This document shows, in pieces, positions 39,242 to 47,754 of a DNA stretch of 54,945 nucleotides. This stretch comes from Acinetobacter colistiniresistens (lineage in GTDB: Bacteria > Pseudomonadota > Gammaproteobacteria > Pseudomonadales > Moraxellaceae). A model generated the notes under the pieces. The model saw nothing but the letters and a program-made list of their open reading frames with translations. It ran no database searches and was not told the DNA's origin. Where the stretch lies: assembly GCF_000413935.1 (NCBI RefSeq), contig NZ_KE340382.1:184815-239759 (forward strand), given 5' to 3'. Numbering within the stretch: the first letter of the stretch is position 1; every line of letters begins with the position of its first letter. Both the position numbers and the translations under genes were made by a program.

Positions 39242-40288
39242 TTAAATAAATTGTGATGGGACGATGGACTTAAAGCGTTCGGTAAACTGTCCATTCCAAT
39301 AAGGATAATAAGGATATGGCGGATAAACCGCACTGACCTGATTTAAGCGTTCGCTCTGTTCAAGCGACAGCTGAATATCTTTGGCAACAAGATTGTCTTG
39401 CAGTTGCGTTTGATTACGCGCACCAATCAAGACACTGGATACAGTGGGTCGCTGCAACAACCAATTTAAGGCAATTTGCGGAATTGTATAGCCAGTTTCG
39501 ACTGCAATCTGTTTGAGCACATCAATCACAGCATAGAGATGTGCCTCATTCACTGGTGGTGCAAATTGCGCGGTCTCATGTAAACGGCTCTGGGCTGGAA
39601 CCGGATTCTCGCGATCAAACTTACCTGTCAATCGCCCCCAGCCCAAAGGACTCCATACCACCGCCCCAATCTGCTGGTCATCATTTAAGGGCATCAACTC
39701 CCATTCATAATCACGGCCAATCAATGAATAATAAACCTGATTGACCACAAACTTTTCATAGCTATATTGTTCGGCAATCGCTTGGGCTTTCATCAGTTGC
39801 CAACCTGCAAAATTAGACGCGCCGATGTAACGCACTTTGCCACTCCGCACCAACTCGTCCAAAGTTTTCATTAACTGAGGCAATGCAGTAAAGCTATCAA
39901 ACTGATGCAGCTGTAATACATCAATATAATCGGTTCCCAGCCGAGTTAAGGACTGTTCAACTGCGGACAATAAATAACGTCGACTAAATCCGGCATCATT
40001 GAGATGGTCTGAACTACGAATCCCGGTTTTGGTGGAAATAATATTATGTTGACGTTCAGATGCCAAAGCCTTGCCCAGCATCCGTTCAGACTCTCCATCA
40101 GAATAGACATCAGCCGTATCAAAATAATTAATGCCCGCATCTAAACCAGCACGAATCATTTGATTGGCTTCTGTTTGACTGGCTTGCCCCCAAGCCGCAA
40201 AGATTTGTCCTTGTCCACCCAAGGTTCCCGCACCAAACCCCAGCTCTGATACTTTTAATCCTGAATTTCCTAAAAAGTGATATTTCAT
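39242..40288 (-). CDS. aldo/keto reductase
   Basis: NADPH-dependent oxidoreductase with a TIM barrel, 348 residues. The tetrad residues are seen as Asp and Tyr in YFDTADVYSDGESE, Lys in ISTKTGI and His in DVLQLHQFD. The cofactor-binding SPLGWGRLTGKFDRE and C-terminal VLIGARNQTQLQDNL fit the YajO/YhdN-like group. The start at 40288 fits [19 protein letters not shown]; a longer frame to 40324 is less likely. It is divergent from a LysR regulator that may control it. The substrate is unknown. Confidence 0.92.
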   Translation of the reverse strand: MKYHFLGNSGLKVSELGFGAGTLGGQGQIFAAWGQASQTEANQMIRAGLDAGINYFDTADVYSDGESERMLGKALASERQHNIISTKTGIRSSDHLNDAGFSRRYLLSAVEQSLTRLGTDYIDVLQLHQFDSFTALPQLMKTLDELVRSGKVRYIGASNFAGWQLMKAQAIAEQYSYEKFVVNQVYYSLIGRDYEWELMPLNDDQQIGAVVWSPLGWGRLTGKFDRENPVPAQSRLHETAQFAPPVNEAHLYAVIDVLKQIAVETGYTIPQIALNWLLQRPTVSSVLIGARNQTQLQDNLVAKDIQLSLEQSERLNQVSAVYPPYPYYPYWNGQFTERFKSIVPSQFI

Positions 40289-40391
40289 GATCTGTCTCTT
40301 CAACCTGTGATGATTTAGATACAAAAATAGCGCTAGGGATTTATTCGAAAAACCACGATAATCAAGAAATACTTTTCTGATTTTATTGATA

Positions 40392-41288
40392 ATGAATACA
40401 GAAGATTTTCAGTTTTTTATTCGTGTTGCAGACTTGGGCTCAATCAGCAAAGCTGCACAGGATACAAATATCTCAGTTTCCGTCGCCAGTCAGAAATTGC
40501 AGCGCCTAGAACAAAACCTACAACTACGCTTGTTTCATCGCACCACGCGGAAACTGACATTAACCGATGAAGGTCGTGCTTTGCTTGAGCATGGTCGGCA
40601 TTGGATTGCTGATTTTATTCACTTGCAAGAATCATTAAAGCTTAAAGATCGGCCGCTTACAGGTAGACTTCGGATTAGCACCTCAACCACTTTCGGCACC
40701 AAAGTATTCATGCCTGTAATTGCAGAGTTTGCGTTGTTGCATCCTGAACTGAAAATTCACTTGGATCTGAATGACCAGAACATCGATCTGATTCAACAAG
40801 GAATAGATCTTGCGATTCGCATTGGTCAGTTAAAAAGTTCCAGCTTGATCGCCAAACGGCTGAGTGCCAATCATCGTTTGCTCTGCGCCTCACCCAGCTA
40901 TCTGGAAAAATATGGTCAACCGCAGACCTTGGCAGACCTCAAGCTACACCGCTGTATCTTACAGCAGCATGGTCAGGGTCTCACCGATCAATGGCATTTG
41001 GTCAATGCAGAAGGGAAAGTTGAACAGGTTCATGTCGAAGGATATTTTGCAACCAACTCAGGTGAAGGTGTTCGACAAGCCGCCTTAGCGGGCCTTGGGA
41101 TTTCCAATCATTCGATCTGGCATGTGTCTGAGGATCTTGCTTCAGGAAGATTAGTACAAGTTCTACCCGACTATCCTGTAGAAACAACCGCAATTTATGC
41201 AGTATTTCCGCATCGAGAGCTGATCGCGCCTAAAGTACAACGCTTTTTGGATTATTTAGTCGATTACTTTCAGCAGCGTGAATCATAA
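40392..41288 (+). CDS. LysR-family transcriptional regulator
   Basis: A 298-residue LysR-type regulator. The N-terminal winged helix-turn-helix has FFIRVADLGSISKAAQDTNI, followed by VASQKLQRLEQNLQLRLFHR and TTRKLTL. The effector domain resembles the CrgA/DsdC-like subgroup (LRISTSTTFGTKVFMPVIAE, then LAGLGISNHSIWHVSEDL). An in-frame TTG at 40386 is a less likely start. It is divergent from the aldo/keto reductase across about 100 bases, the classic layout for LysR control of a neighbour. The inducer is unknown. Confidence 0.92.
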   Translation: MNTEDFQFFIRVADLGSISKAAQDTNISVSVASQKLQRLEQNLQLRLFHRTTRKLTLTDEGRALLEHGRHWIADFIHLQESLKLKDRPLTGRLRISTSTTFGTKVFMPVIAEFALLHPELKIHLDLNDQNIDLIQQGIDLAIRIGQLKSSSLIAKRLSANHRLLCASPSYLEKYGQPQTLADLKLHRCILQQHGQGLTDQWHLVNAEGKVEQVHVEGYFATNSGEGVRQAALAGLGISNHSIWHVSEDLASGRLVQVLPDYPVETTAIYAVFPHRELIAPKVQRFLDYLVDYFQQRES

Positions 41289-41330
41289 AAACTTTAGTCG
41301 TTCAGACGAGCCTTAAGGTTGCAGTATTTA

Positions 41331-41426
41331 TTAGCCCCCTCCTGCAAAACCATGAAACATCCATTGAACGCCCCATACAAGCAGTATGAAAAAAACAAGG
41401 ATGAGGCAAAATTCTAATTTTTTCAT
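41331..41426 (-). CDS. 31-residue small membrane protein, overlapping the PHP gene
   Basis: The frame begins with ATG at 41424-41426, which overlaps the PHP-gene stop as ATGA, and ends with TAA at 41331-41333. The 31 residues start MKKLEF, contain one hydrophobic span (CLILVFFILLVWGVQWMF) and end HGFAGGG. One membrane helix with a basic N-terminus is the typical layout of bacterial small membrane proteins. The exact 4-base overlap suggests translational coupling. No function is known to me. The remaining 42 bases up to the LysR stop hold nothing notable. Confidence 0.6.
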   Translation of the reverse strand: MKKLEFCLILVFFILLVWGVQWMFHGFAGGG

Positions 41427-42286
41427 AGTACAGGTGATTTAAAACTTTCCCAAATCCCTTTCTGCCCCTCTTTCAGGCGTGGTGTCTGTCCCAATTTAAT
41501 CCACGGCATATTGTCACCATGGAAATCACTACCAATTGAAACCGCCAGATCAAATTGCTGAATCATGCGATCCACCATTTGACGTGTCGAAGCAGGCTCA
41601 ATACTCGGTGGTAGTTCTACGGCATCACCACCTGATTCAGCAAATAGCTCAATCAAATAACGGATATTGGTGGCAGACAGGTCATAACGGGTCGGATGAG
41701 CAAGCACGGCGAAACCCTGACTGGCATGAATCACATCAATGGTTTCTTTAAGGCCCATGCCTTCAAATTTCACAAAGGCTTTTTTGCCTTCTTTCAGAAA
41801 ACGGTCAAAAGCCTGTTGCGGACGACTGACAATATTTTTTTCGACTAAGGCTCTGGCAATATGAGTTCGGGTGACACGATCTGCTTCACCATCCACTTGT
41901 GCAATCACATCAGGATAGATATCAAAATCAATACATTTTTCTAAGAGCTGACAAATCACTTTTGCCCGTTCCGCACGGACTTTTTTCTGCTGTTCCAACA
42001 TGGCTTTGATCGGCGCATCATCCTGCATATCCAAGGCCACTATATGCACACCATAGCTCTTTTTGGTATTCGGTCTAGACCATTGACTGGAAACTTCTAC
42101 CCCAGAAATAATTTGAATATCATGTGCTTGAGCATAATTTTGGGCACGTGACAAAGCATCCATGGTGTCATGATCTGTGACTGCCAAAGTATGAATTTTT
42201 AAGTCCACCGCAGCCTGTACCAGTTGCTCCGGAGAGAAGGTACCATCGGAAATGAGTGTATGTGTGTGTAAATCGACACCGAACAT
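41423..42286 (-). CDS. PHP-domain phosphoesterase (RNase AM/TrpH/YciV-like)
   Basis: Metal-dependent phosphoesterase of 287 residues. The PHP motifs are DLHTHTLISDGTFSPEQLV, then AVTDHDTMDALSRA, IQIISGVEVSS, FAVLAHPTRYDLS and SIGSDFHGDNMPW. E. coli RNase AM of this family is a 5'-3' exonuclease that trims rRNA 5' ends and acts on 3',5'-bisphosphonucleotides. Its start lies only 45 bases from the divergent yciB start, so the two promoters must overlap coding sequence. Its stop overlaps a 31-residue membrane protein gene. Confidence 0.92.
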   Translation of the reverse strand: MFGVDLHTHTLISDGTFSPEQLVQAAVDLKIHTLAVTDHDTMDALSRAQNYAQAHDIQIISGVEVSSQWSRPNTKKSYGVHIVALDMQDDAPIKAMLEQQKKVRAERAKVICQLLEKCIDFDIYPDVIAQVDGEADRVTRTHIARALVEKNIVSRPQQAFDRFLKEGKKAFVKFEGMGLKETIDVIHASQGFAVLAHPTRYDLSATNIRYLIELFAESGGDAVELPPSIEPASTRQMVDRMIQQFDLAVSIGSDFHGDNMPWIKLGQTPRLKEGQKGIWESFKSPVL

Positions 42287-42331
42287 GGTTTGTATTATGC
42301 TATCTGACCTATTTCATCATCGTACTGTAAC

Positions 42332-42943
42332 ATGAAAGCGTTGCTCGACTATCTTCCGATTATTATCTTCTTTTATTTTTATAAAACCACCGATCCTAAA
42401 GATAGTCATCACCCCCTGCTACAGCTGGTGGGCAGTGCTGGAAATACTGATCAAAATCATATTCTTGTTGCAACCTGTGCACTACTCATTTCAACCTTGG
42501 TGGTGTATGGCTGCCTGTTCTTTTTCCAGAAATTTAAATTGGAAAAAATGCAGTGGTTCATCGTGGGTATGTCCGTCATTTTTGGTGGAATCACCCTGAT
42601 CTTTAGTGATGTCACCTACATTAAAATGAAGGCCATTATTATCAATATCGGCATTGGACTAGGCTTCCTCGTGACGCCATTATTTAATAAAGAACGCATG
42701 CCAATTATCCAGAAGCTTTTAGGCTCTTTACTCGAACTTAGCCCAAGAGGCTGGATCAAATTGAACTGGGCATGGTGTGGACAATTCTTTTTACTTGCTG
42801 CTTTGCATTTCTTCTTTGGTTTTGTCTACATGCAAGGAAAATATTGGGGTGAATTCACCGCTTTTGGCGATATTATCGTTTCTATGAGTTACCTAGCTGC
42901 TATACTGTTTTTCTTAAGAAAGCATTTTAAAACCACTGAATAG
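42332..42943 (+). CDS. yciB: septation protein A / YciB family membrane protein
   Basis: Inner-membrane protein of 203 residues with five or more hydrophobic segments, starting LLDYLPIIIFFYFYK, the family signature. Further helices include ILVATCALLISTLVVYGCLF and MQWFIVGMSVIFGGITLIF. The family (YciB/IspZ) is linked to septum formation and envelope synthesis. There is little room for a ribosome-binding site before the ATG, and none is evident. Confidence 0.93.
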   Translation: MKALLDYLPIIIFFYFYKTTDPKDSHHPLLQLVGSAGNTDQNHILVATCALLISTLVVYGCLFFFQKFKLEKMQWFIVGMSVIFGGITLIFSDVTYIKMKAIIINIGIGLGFLVTPLFNKERMPIIQKLLGSLLELSPRGWIKLNWAWCGQFFLLAALHFFFGFVYMQGKYWGEFTAFGDIIVSMSYLAAILFFLRKHFKTTE

Positions 42944-42967
42944 ATTTTAAATCATCGAGCTACTGCC

Positions 42968-43270
42968 ATGCCATATTTTGTGCTGACTTGTACTGATCGC
43001 GAAGGTACTTTGGAAAAACGTTTAGCAACCCGCCCGCAACATATTGAACGACTACAAAAGTTAGATGATGAAGGTCGTTTAATTGCAGCTGGTGCGCATC
43101 CTAAAGACCCAAATGATCCACAAGCAGGCTTTTTTGGCAGTACCATGATTGTCGAATTTGACAGTCGAGAAGCATTAGATGCATGGATTAAAGAAGAGCC
43201 ATTTTTAAAAGAAGGGATTTACTCAAATATCGAAGTAAAACCATTCAATAAAGCTTTTCCAAAAGGGTAA
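42968..43270 (+). CDS. yciI: YciI family protein
   Basis: A 100-residue protein of the dimeric alpha/beta-barrel YciI family (MPYFVLTCTDREGTLEKRLA start, then PQHIERLQKLDDEGRLIAAG). A conserved His-Asp pair in this family suggests a catalytic role, but it is unknown. It follows yciB by 24 bases and precedes the next gene by 3 bases. Confidence 0.9.
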   Translation: MPYFVLTCTDREGTLEKRLATRPQHIERLQKLDDEGRLIAAGAHPKDPNDPQAGFFGSTMIVEFDSREALDAWIKEEPFLKEGIYSNIEVKPFNKAFPKG

Positions 43271-43273
43271 ATC

Positions 43274-43732
43274 ATGCAAGTTGTTGTAAAAAGTCTATTC
43301 GCATTATGTCTACTCAGTTCGACTGCATGGGCCGTTGAATCCCCTGCACCTGCTGCTCCAGCCACGGCTGCTGCAACAGCGCAAACCCAACCCACTACCA
43401 CCGTACCCGCTACAGCCAATACAACAGCAGTAAAACCACTGACTGCTGAGCAAATTGCCAAAGCCAAACAGCAGCAAGATGCAAAAGTAAAGGCCATGAT
43501 TCAAGATCAAGCCAGTCGTTTGAAACAACTTGAACACGCCAACCTCGAAGCGCTCTCTCAAAATCAAGAGTTACAGTTAAAAAATGATAATTTGACTGTA
43601 CAGGTTCAGGTGTTGCAAAGCGAACGCAGTGCACAAATGTTTTTATATGGTGCGATGACCCTTGCTGTCGGTGTGATTCTGGGTTTCTTGATTGCCAGTT
43701 ATATTCACACTAAACGTCGTCGTCAGTGGTAA
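43274..43732 (+). CDS. exported coiled-coil protein with C-terminal membrane anchor
   Basis: A 152-residue protein of unknown function. It has an N-terminal signal sequence (SLFALCLLSSTAWA) and an Ala/Thr/Pro low-complexity stretch (residues 23-55). A helix rich in heptads follows (KQLEHANLEALSQNQELQLK and onward to residue 117), then a C-terminal membrane helix (MFLYGAMTLAVGVILGFLIA) with a basic tail KRRRQW. The layout resembles SH3-less relatives of TIGR04211-type (YgiM-like) proteins. It starts 3 bases after yciI. Confidence 0.75.
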   Translation: MQVVVKSLFALCLLSSTAWAVESPAPAAPATAAATAQTQPTTTVPATANTTAVKPLTAEQIAKAKQQQDAKVKAMIQDQASRLKQLEHANLEALSQNQELQLKNDNLTVQVQVLQSERSAQMFLYGAMTLAVGVILGFLIASYIHTKRRRQW

Positions 43733-43749
43733 AACCTTCTCCTTTATTT

Positions 43750-45660
43750 ATGTCTCACTCAGCAAAATTACAAACAGCCGAATTAGACTGGGAACTCATC
43801 GATGGCATCGAAGTTCCCATTTCTAAACAGTTCGGCGATGTCTACTTTTCTAAAGATAATGGTTTACTTGAAACACGGCACGTGTTTTTAAATGGTAATG
43901 ACCTCACTGAACGTCTGTCGCAACTGAACGACTATCAATACTTTTGTGTGGGCGAAACGGGCTTTGGCACAGGTTTAAATATTCTAACCTTGTGGCAGCT
44001 TTGGCAGCAGATTCGTCTTGACAATCACAGCCATTTACATGTGGTCAGCGTCGAAAAATTCCCGTTGAGCAAAGTCGATCTGATCCGTGCACTGAATGTC
44101 TGGCCTGAGCTCAAACCATTAGCCGATCAACTGATTGCGCAATACCCTTTGGCCATAGCAGGCTGTCATCGTTTAAGCTTTCCAGAAGAACGCTTTAGCA
44201 TCGATTTATGGTTAGGTGATGCACAGGATATTTTTCCAACTATTCCCAAGACCCAAGCCGTAAATGCATGGTTCCTTGATGGCTTTGCGCCTTCATGTAA
44301 TCCAGACATGTGGCAGGAAAATGTACTGAATCACATGGTTCGTTTATCCGACTATGGAACGACGTTTGCGTCCTTTAGTGTTGCTGGTGTACTAAAACGT
44401 GGACTCAAGCAACATGGTGTGCACATTAGCCGCCCACGTGGTTTTGGTCATAAACGTGAAATGCTCAAAGCCATCTGGCTTGATCCTACGCACGTTAAAA
44501 CTGAAGACTTGGATGCAGCATCAGAAATTAAGGTTCAATCTGAAGTAGCACCAATGGCATCCAGTTCAAGACCTCGTCAGATTGCCATCATTGGCGCTGG
44601 GATCGCAGGTTTAAGCACAGCATGGGCCTTTGCTCAACGCGGCCATCAGGTCACGATCTACGAGCAAAATGAGCCACTTTCAGGTGCCTCGGGCAATCCT
44701 CTGGCTTTACTGAATCCCAAACTGTGCCCAATTGAACAGGCACATGAGCACTTAATGACTTTGAGCTGGCAACATGCCTTGAATTTCTATTCACGCTTTA
44801 AAGCATTTAGACCGATTCAAGTCCAGCAACTGGCTTTAAAAAATGCAGATGAATTGCTCGGCTTAGCGGAACAGTACCCTGAAGCGGTGTTATCTGTACC
44901 AGATCAGCAGAAAGCTACACCTGAAACAGCTTATCCAAGCTTGGCGCTTCATCAAGCAGGGGCTGTGTCGCCACAACAATTGCGTGATGAAATTTTGCAA
45001 CATCCGAATATCCAATGTAAAAAAGCAAAAATTTCTCGCTTAAATACCGCAAACAACCAAACTGAGCTTTGGCAAGAACAACAACTCATCGCAACAGCCG
45101 ATGATGTGATTGTTTGTTGTGCCAAGCAAAGTGCTGAGCTATTTGAAAACTACCCCGTGTTAAAGCCGATTCGAGGACAAGTTAGTTGGGTCAATAATTC
45201 CATACAACCATTAGCCTTGGATCAAGCCTATAGTTATGGCGGTTATTGTATGCAATTAGATGCAGCGCAATTGATTCTCGGTGCATCCTTTTATCCGAAC
45301 CGAGATGATGTTGATGTCTTGGCAGAAGATCATGTGCATAACTATGAACTTATCCACAGCGTGTTCCCAGAATATGCACAACAACTGCCCGTTGTAGACA
45401 CTTGGCAAGGCCGTGCATCCGTACGTGCGCAAAGTTTGGATTATTTCCCTCTGGTTGGGAAAATCGGGAATAATGGGCAAATGTATACCTTTGCAGGTCT
45501 AGGCTCTAAAGGGTTCTTGTTTGCCCCCTTGTGTAGTGAAATATTGGCAGCCTTAGTCTTAGGCGAATTATGCCCAGTACCTCAAAACTTATTGGATAAG
45601 CTCAATCCACAACGTTTTCAAAAGAAAACTAAAGTGAAGAAGCCTTATTATTCTGCTTAA
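43750..45660 (+). CDS. mnmC: bifunctional tRNA 5-methylaminomethyl-2-thiouridine methyltransferase/oxidoreductase
   Basis: Completes mnm5s2U at the tRNA wobble position. The N-terminal MnmC(m) methyltransferase half (to about residue 235) has the SAM motif CVGETGFGTGLNILTL and DGFAPSCNPDMW. The C-terminal MnmC(o) half is an FAD oxidase with IAIIGAGIAGLSTAWAFAQR and TWQGRASVRAQSLDYFPLVG. It has 636 residues. ATG at 43750 was preferred to the in-frame GTG at 43726, which overlaps the preceding gene. Confidence 0.96.
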   Translation: MSHSAKLQTAELDWELIDGIEVPISKQFGDVYFSKDNGLLETRHVFLNGNDLTERLSQLNDYQYFCVGETGFGTGLNILTLWQLWQQIRLDNHSHLHVVSVEKFPLSKVDLIRALNVWPELKPLADQLIAQYPLAIAGCHRLSFPEERFSIDLWLGDAQDIFPTIPKTQAVNAWFLDGFAPSCNPDMWQENVLNHMVRLSDYGTTFASFSVAGVLKRGLKQHGVHISRPRGFGHKREMLKAIWLDPTHVKTEDLDAASEIKVQSEVAPMASSSRPRQIAIIGAGIAGLSTAWAFAQRGHQVTIYEQNEPLSGASGNPLALLNPKLCPIEQAHEHLMTLSWQHALNFYSRFKAFRPIQVQQLALKNADELLGLAEQYPEAVLSVPDQQKATPETAYPSLALHQAGAVSPQQLRDEILQHPNIQCKKAKISRLNTANNQTELWQEQQLIATADDVIVCCAKQSAELFENYPVLKPIRGQVSWVNNSIQPLALDQAYSYGGYCMQLDAAQLILGASFYPNRDDVDVLAEDHVHNYELIHSVFPEYAQQLPVVDTWQGRASVRAQSLDYFPLVGKIGNNGQMYTFAGLGSKGFLFAPLCSEILAALVLGELCPVPQNLLDKLNPQRFQKKTKVKKPYYSA

Positions 45661-45701
45661 ATATTTTTTAATTTTAAAAATGACTGAGATCTAAAGTTTT
45701 G

Positions 45702-45740
45702 AATTGGCCAAAATACCCAAGTATTTTGGCCAATTTTTTG
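45702..45740. terminator. strong bidirectional terminator
   Basis: AATTGGCCAAAATAC (45702-45716) pairs perfectly with GTATTTTGGCCAATT (45721-45735) across loop CCAA, followed by TTTTT. It lies between the convergent mnmC and rhodanese genes. Confidence 0.9.
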
Positions 45741-45746
45741 AGTGAT

Positions 45747-46061
45747 TTAAGCGCCTTGTTCTAAAGGCAAGCCCGCATCACGCGCTGCGCGTGTGCCACC
45801 CATCAATACGACATACTCTCGAGAACCATCAATACCGTCTAGAAGCTCTGCTGCACGCGGTGCTTTGCTGCCACCACCACATAGAATATAAATCGGTTGA
45901 TCCGCTGTAACTTGAGTCAAACTATCCGCAGTTATTTCAGTAATTGGGCGATTCACCGCCCCTTTGACATGAGCCTCTGCATACGCTTTGGTATCACGGA
46001 CATCCCAGATGACTGCGCCTTCTGGGAACTCAAATGTTGTAATTTCTTGTTTACGGATCAT
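45747..46061 (-). CDS. rhodanese-like domain protein
   Basis: A 104-residue single rhodanese domain (AVIWDVRDTKAYAEAHVKGA). The active-site cysteine is present in IYILCGGGSKAPRAAELL. The loop C-GGGSKAP-R is longer than the canonical six-residue cradle, so sulfurtransferase activity is uncertain. The start at 46061 is strongly supported by AAAGGAG; the frame could extend to 46088. No signal or membrane segment, so cytosolic. Confidence 0.82.
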   Translation of the reverse strand: MIRKQEITTFEFPEGAVIWDVRDTKAYAEAHVKGAVNRPITEITADSLTQVTADQPIYILCGGGSKAPRAAELLDGIDGSREYVVLMGGTRAARDAGLPLEQGA

Positions 46062-46151
46062 TGTGCACTCCTTTGATGTAAACAACACTTGGCAAATGAA
46101 GAAAACCCCCTTAGCATCTCAAATATTCTTTCCCTTTGTAAAGGTCTAACC

Positions 46152-46640
46152 ATGCCTTCTTTTGATATTGTTTCTGAATTAGAGTTATTTGAAGTCAATC
46201 ATGCTGTGCAAAACACAGAAAAAGAGATTGCAACTCGTTTTGACTTCCGTGGACAAGACGTTTCAATTGAGTTAAATGAGAAAAATAAAGAAATCAAAAT
46301 CTCAACTGAAAGTGATTTCCAGTGCGAACAAGTTTATACCATGCTTGAAAACCATTTTTATAAACGCAAGATTGATGTACAAGCTTTAGACCCTCAAAAA
46401 GCCACAGCTTCGGGTAAAAACGTCGTCCAAGTGATCAAGCTCAAAGATGGACTTGACTCAGATACCGCAAAAAAAATTAATAAAGCCATTAAAGAAAGCG
46501 GCATCAAAGCGCAATCTTCTATTCAAGGAGACAAAATCCGTGTCACAGATAAAAAACGCGATACTTTGCAACAAATCATGAACTTTTTACGTGAACAACA
46601 ATTTGGTCTGCCACTGCAATTTAATAATTTCAAAGATTAA
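46152..46640 (+). CDS. yajQ: YajQ family nucleotide-binding protein
   Basis: A 162-residue protein of the YajQ family with two ferredoxin-like folds (MPSFDIVSELELFEVNHAVQ start and KKINKAIKESGIKAQSSIQG). Members bind tRNA, GTP or, in Xanthomonas, cyclic di-GMP and act with transcription factors. The ATG at 46152 has AAAGG upstream and matches the family; the frame from 46089 adds unrelated residues. The next gene follows 14 bases later. Confidence 0.94.
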   Translation: MPSFDIVSELELFEVNHAVQNTEKEIATRFDFRGQDVSIELNEKNKEIKISTESDFQCEQVYTMLENHFYKRKIDVQALDPQKATASGKNVVQVIKLKDGLDSDTAKKINKAIKESGIKAQSSIQGDKIRVTDKKRDTLQQIMNFLREQQFGLPLQFNNFKD

Positions 46641-46654
46641 GCAATAGGTTCACT

Positions 46655-47149
46655 ATGGCAAAAGATAATCGTCTTTATAAGCTGGTTAAAACCACATCTA
46701 AATTTCCAAAAGGCATCCGCAGCACACTCTGGAGCAAGGCGTTTGGTCGTGTGGTTCCGATGGTCGGAACAGCGAATATTCGCTATTTAGAAGTCGACAA
46801 AGACCACGTGACTGTACGTATTGAAAACCAGCGTAATATGCAAAATCATATTAAGGGTGTTCATGCAGCAGCTATGGCATTACTCGGCGAGACTGCGACG
46901 GGTTTTTTAACAGGTTTACATGTCCCTGATGATCGCATCTTGTTGATCAAATCATTGCATGTCGATTATTTAAAAGTGGCTCAAGGTGGTTTAACCGCAA
47001 CGGCAACATTGTCAGCAGAGCAACAACAGTTCATTGCGGACAATGAGAAAGGCGAGTTATTGATTCCTGTAACCGTAATAGATGATTCAGGCAATACACC
47101 AATCCAATGCCAAATGCTTTGGGCTTGGTTGCCAAAGCGTAAAAAATAG
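46655..47149 (+). CDS. DUF4442 hotdog-fold protein
   Basis: A 164-residue predicted hotdog-fold protein of the DUF4442/PaaI-like group (VTVRIENQRNMQNHIKGVHA, then AMALLGETATGFLTGLH). This fold usually binds acyl-CoA or acyl-ACP thioesters. No substrate is known for the family. It is probably co-transcribed with yajQ and followed by a long palindromic terminator. Confidence 0.85.
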   Translation: MAKDNRLYKLVKTTSKFPKGIRSTLWSKAFGRVVPMVGTANIRYLEVDKDHVTVRIENQRNMQNHIKGVHAAAMALLGETATGFLTGLHVPDDRILLIKSLHVDYLKVAQGGLTATATLSAEQQQFIADNEKGELLIPVTVIDDSGNTPIQCQMLWAWLPKRKK

Positions 47150-47161
47150 CACTGAATCACC

Positions 47162-47199
47162 TAACAATAAGGCCCAAATTAATTTGGGCCTTATTGTTA
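47162..47199. terminator. perfect 38-bp palindrome, bidirectional terminator
   Basis: TAACAATAAGGCCCAAATT (47162-47180) is immediately followed by its exact reverse complement (47181-47199). It lies between convergent genes. There is no long T-run on the plus strand, so efficiency is uncertain. Confidence 0.7.
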
Positions 47200-47207
47200 T
47201 CAAGCAG

Positions 47208-47687
47208 TTAAATAAATTTTTCAATCCGCTGCATGAGTTGTTTCAAATATTCAGCATCGATTTCATCAAATTGATTGAGTTCATCACTATCAATATCCAA
47301 TACTCCGACGCACGTCCCATTTTTCATGATCGGCAGTACAATCTCCGACTTTGAGGCAGAGCTACAGGCAATATGTCCAGGGAATTGATCGACATCGGGT
47401 ACAATAATGACTTGCTGTTGCTGCCACGCAGTCCCACACACGCCACGACCTTTTGCAATACGGGTACAGGCAATGGGGCCTTGAAATGGACCTAACACCA
47501 ACTCATTCTCTTTGACTAGATAAAAACCAATCCAGAACCAGCCAAATTGCTGTTTTAACGCAGCGCAGATATTGGCGAGATTGGCAATCACATCAGTTTC
47601 ATCTTCAATAATTGCTTGAATCTGTGGAAGGATACTTTGATATTGCTCAGCCTTATGGCCATGCTGCAAAACTAATTCTTCAGCCAT
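47208..47687 (-). CDS. msrC: free methionine-(R)-sulfoxide reductase (GAF domain)
   Basis: GAF-domain enzyme of 159 residues that reduces free methionine-R-sulfoxide. The catalytic cysteines lie in GRGVCGTAWQQQQ and GHIACSSASKSEIVLPI, matching the fRMsr signature; a third Cys (PIACTRIAKG) also matches. It protects against oxidative damage. Terminated by the palindrome at 47162-47199. Confidence 0.93.
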   Translation of the reverse strand: MAEELVLQHGHKAEQYQSILPQIQAIIEDETDVIANLANICAALKQQFGWFWIGFYLVKENELVLGPFQGPIACTRIAKGRGVCGTAWQQQQVIIVPDVDQFPGHIACSSASKSEIVLPIMKNGTCVGVLDIDSDELNQFDEIDAEYLKQLMQRIEKFI

Positions 47688-47754
47688 ACATCATTCCAAA
47701 TAAAAGAATATTGGCTTGCTCAACAAAACAAGAGCGAGCAGGCCTTGCAATTAC

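Noticed and set aside
39242..41288. The aldo/keto reductase plus LysR pair as a novel catabolic cluster
   Set aside because: Only one enzyme gene is present, and the layout is the ordinary divergent LysR arrangement.
47712..47745. Hairpin GCTTGCTC...GAGCGAGC as a terminator of the thioesterase gene
   Set aside because: It needs a G-U pair and has no proper T-run on the minus strand.
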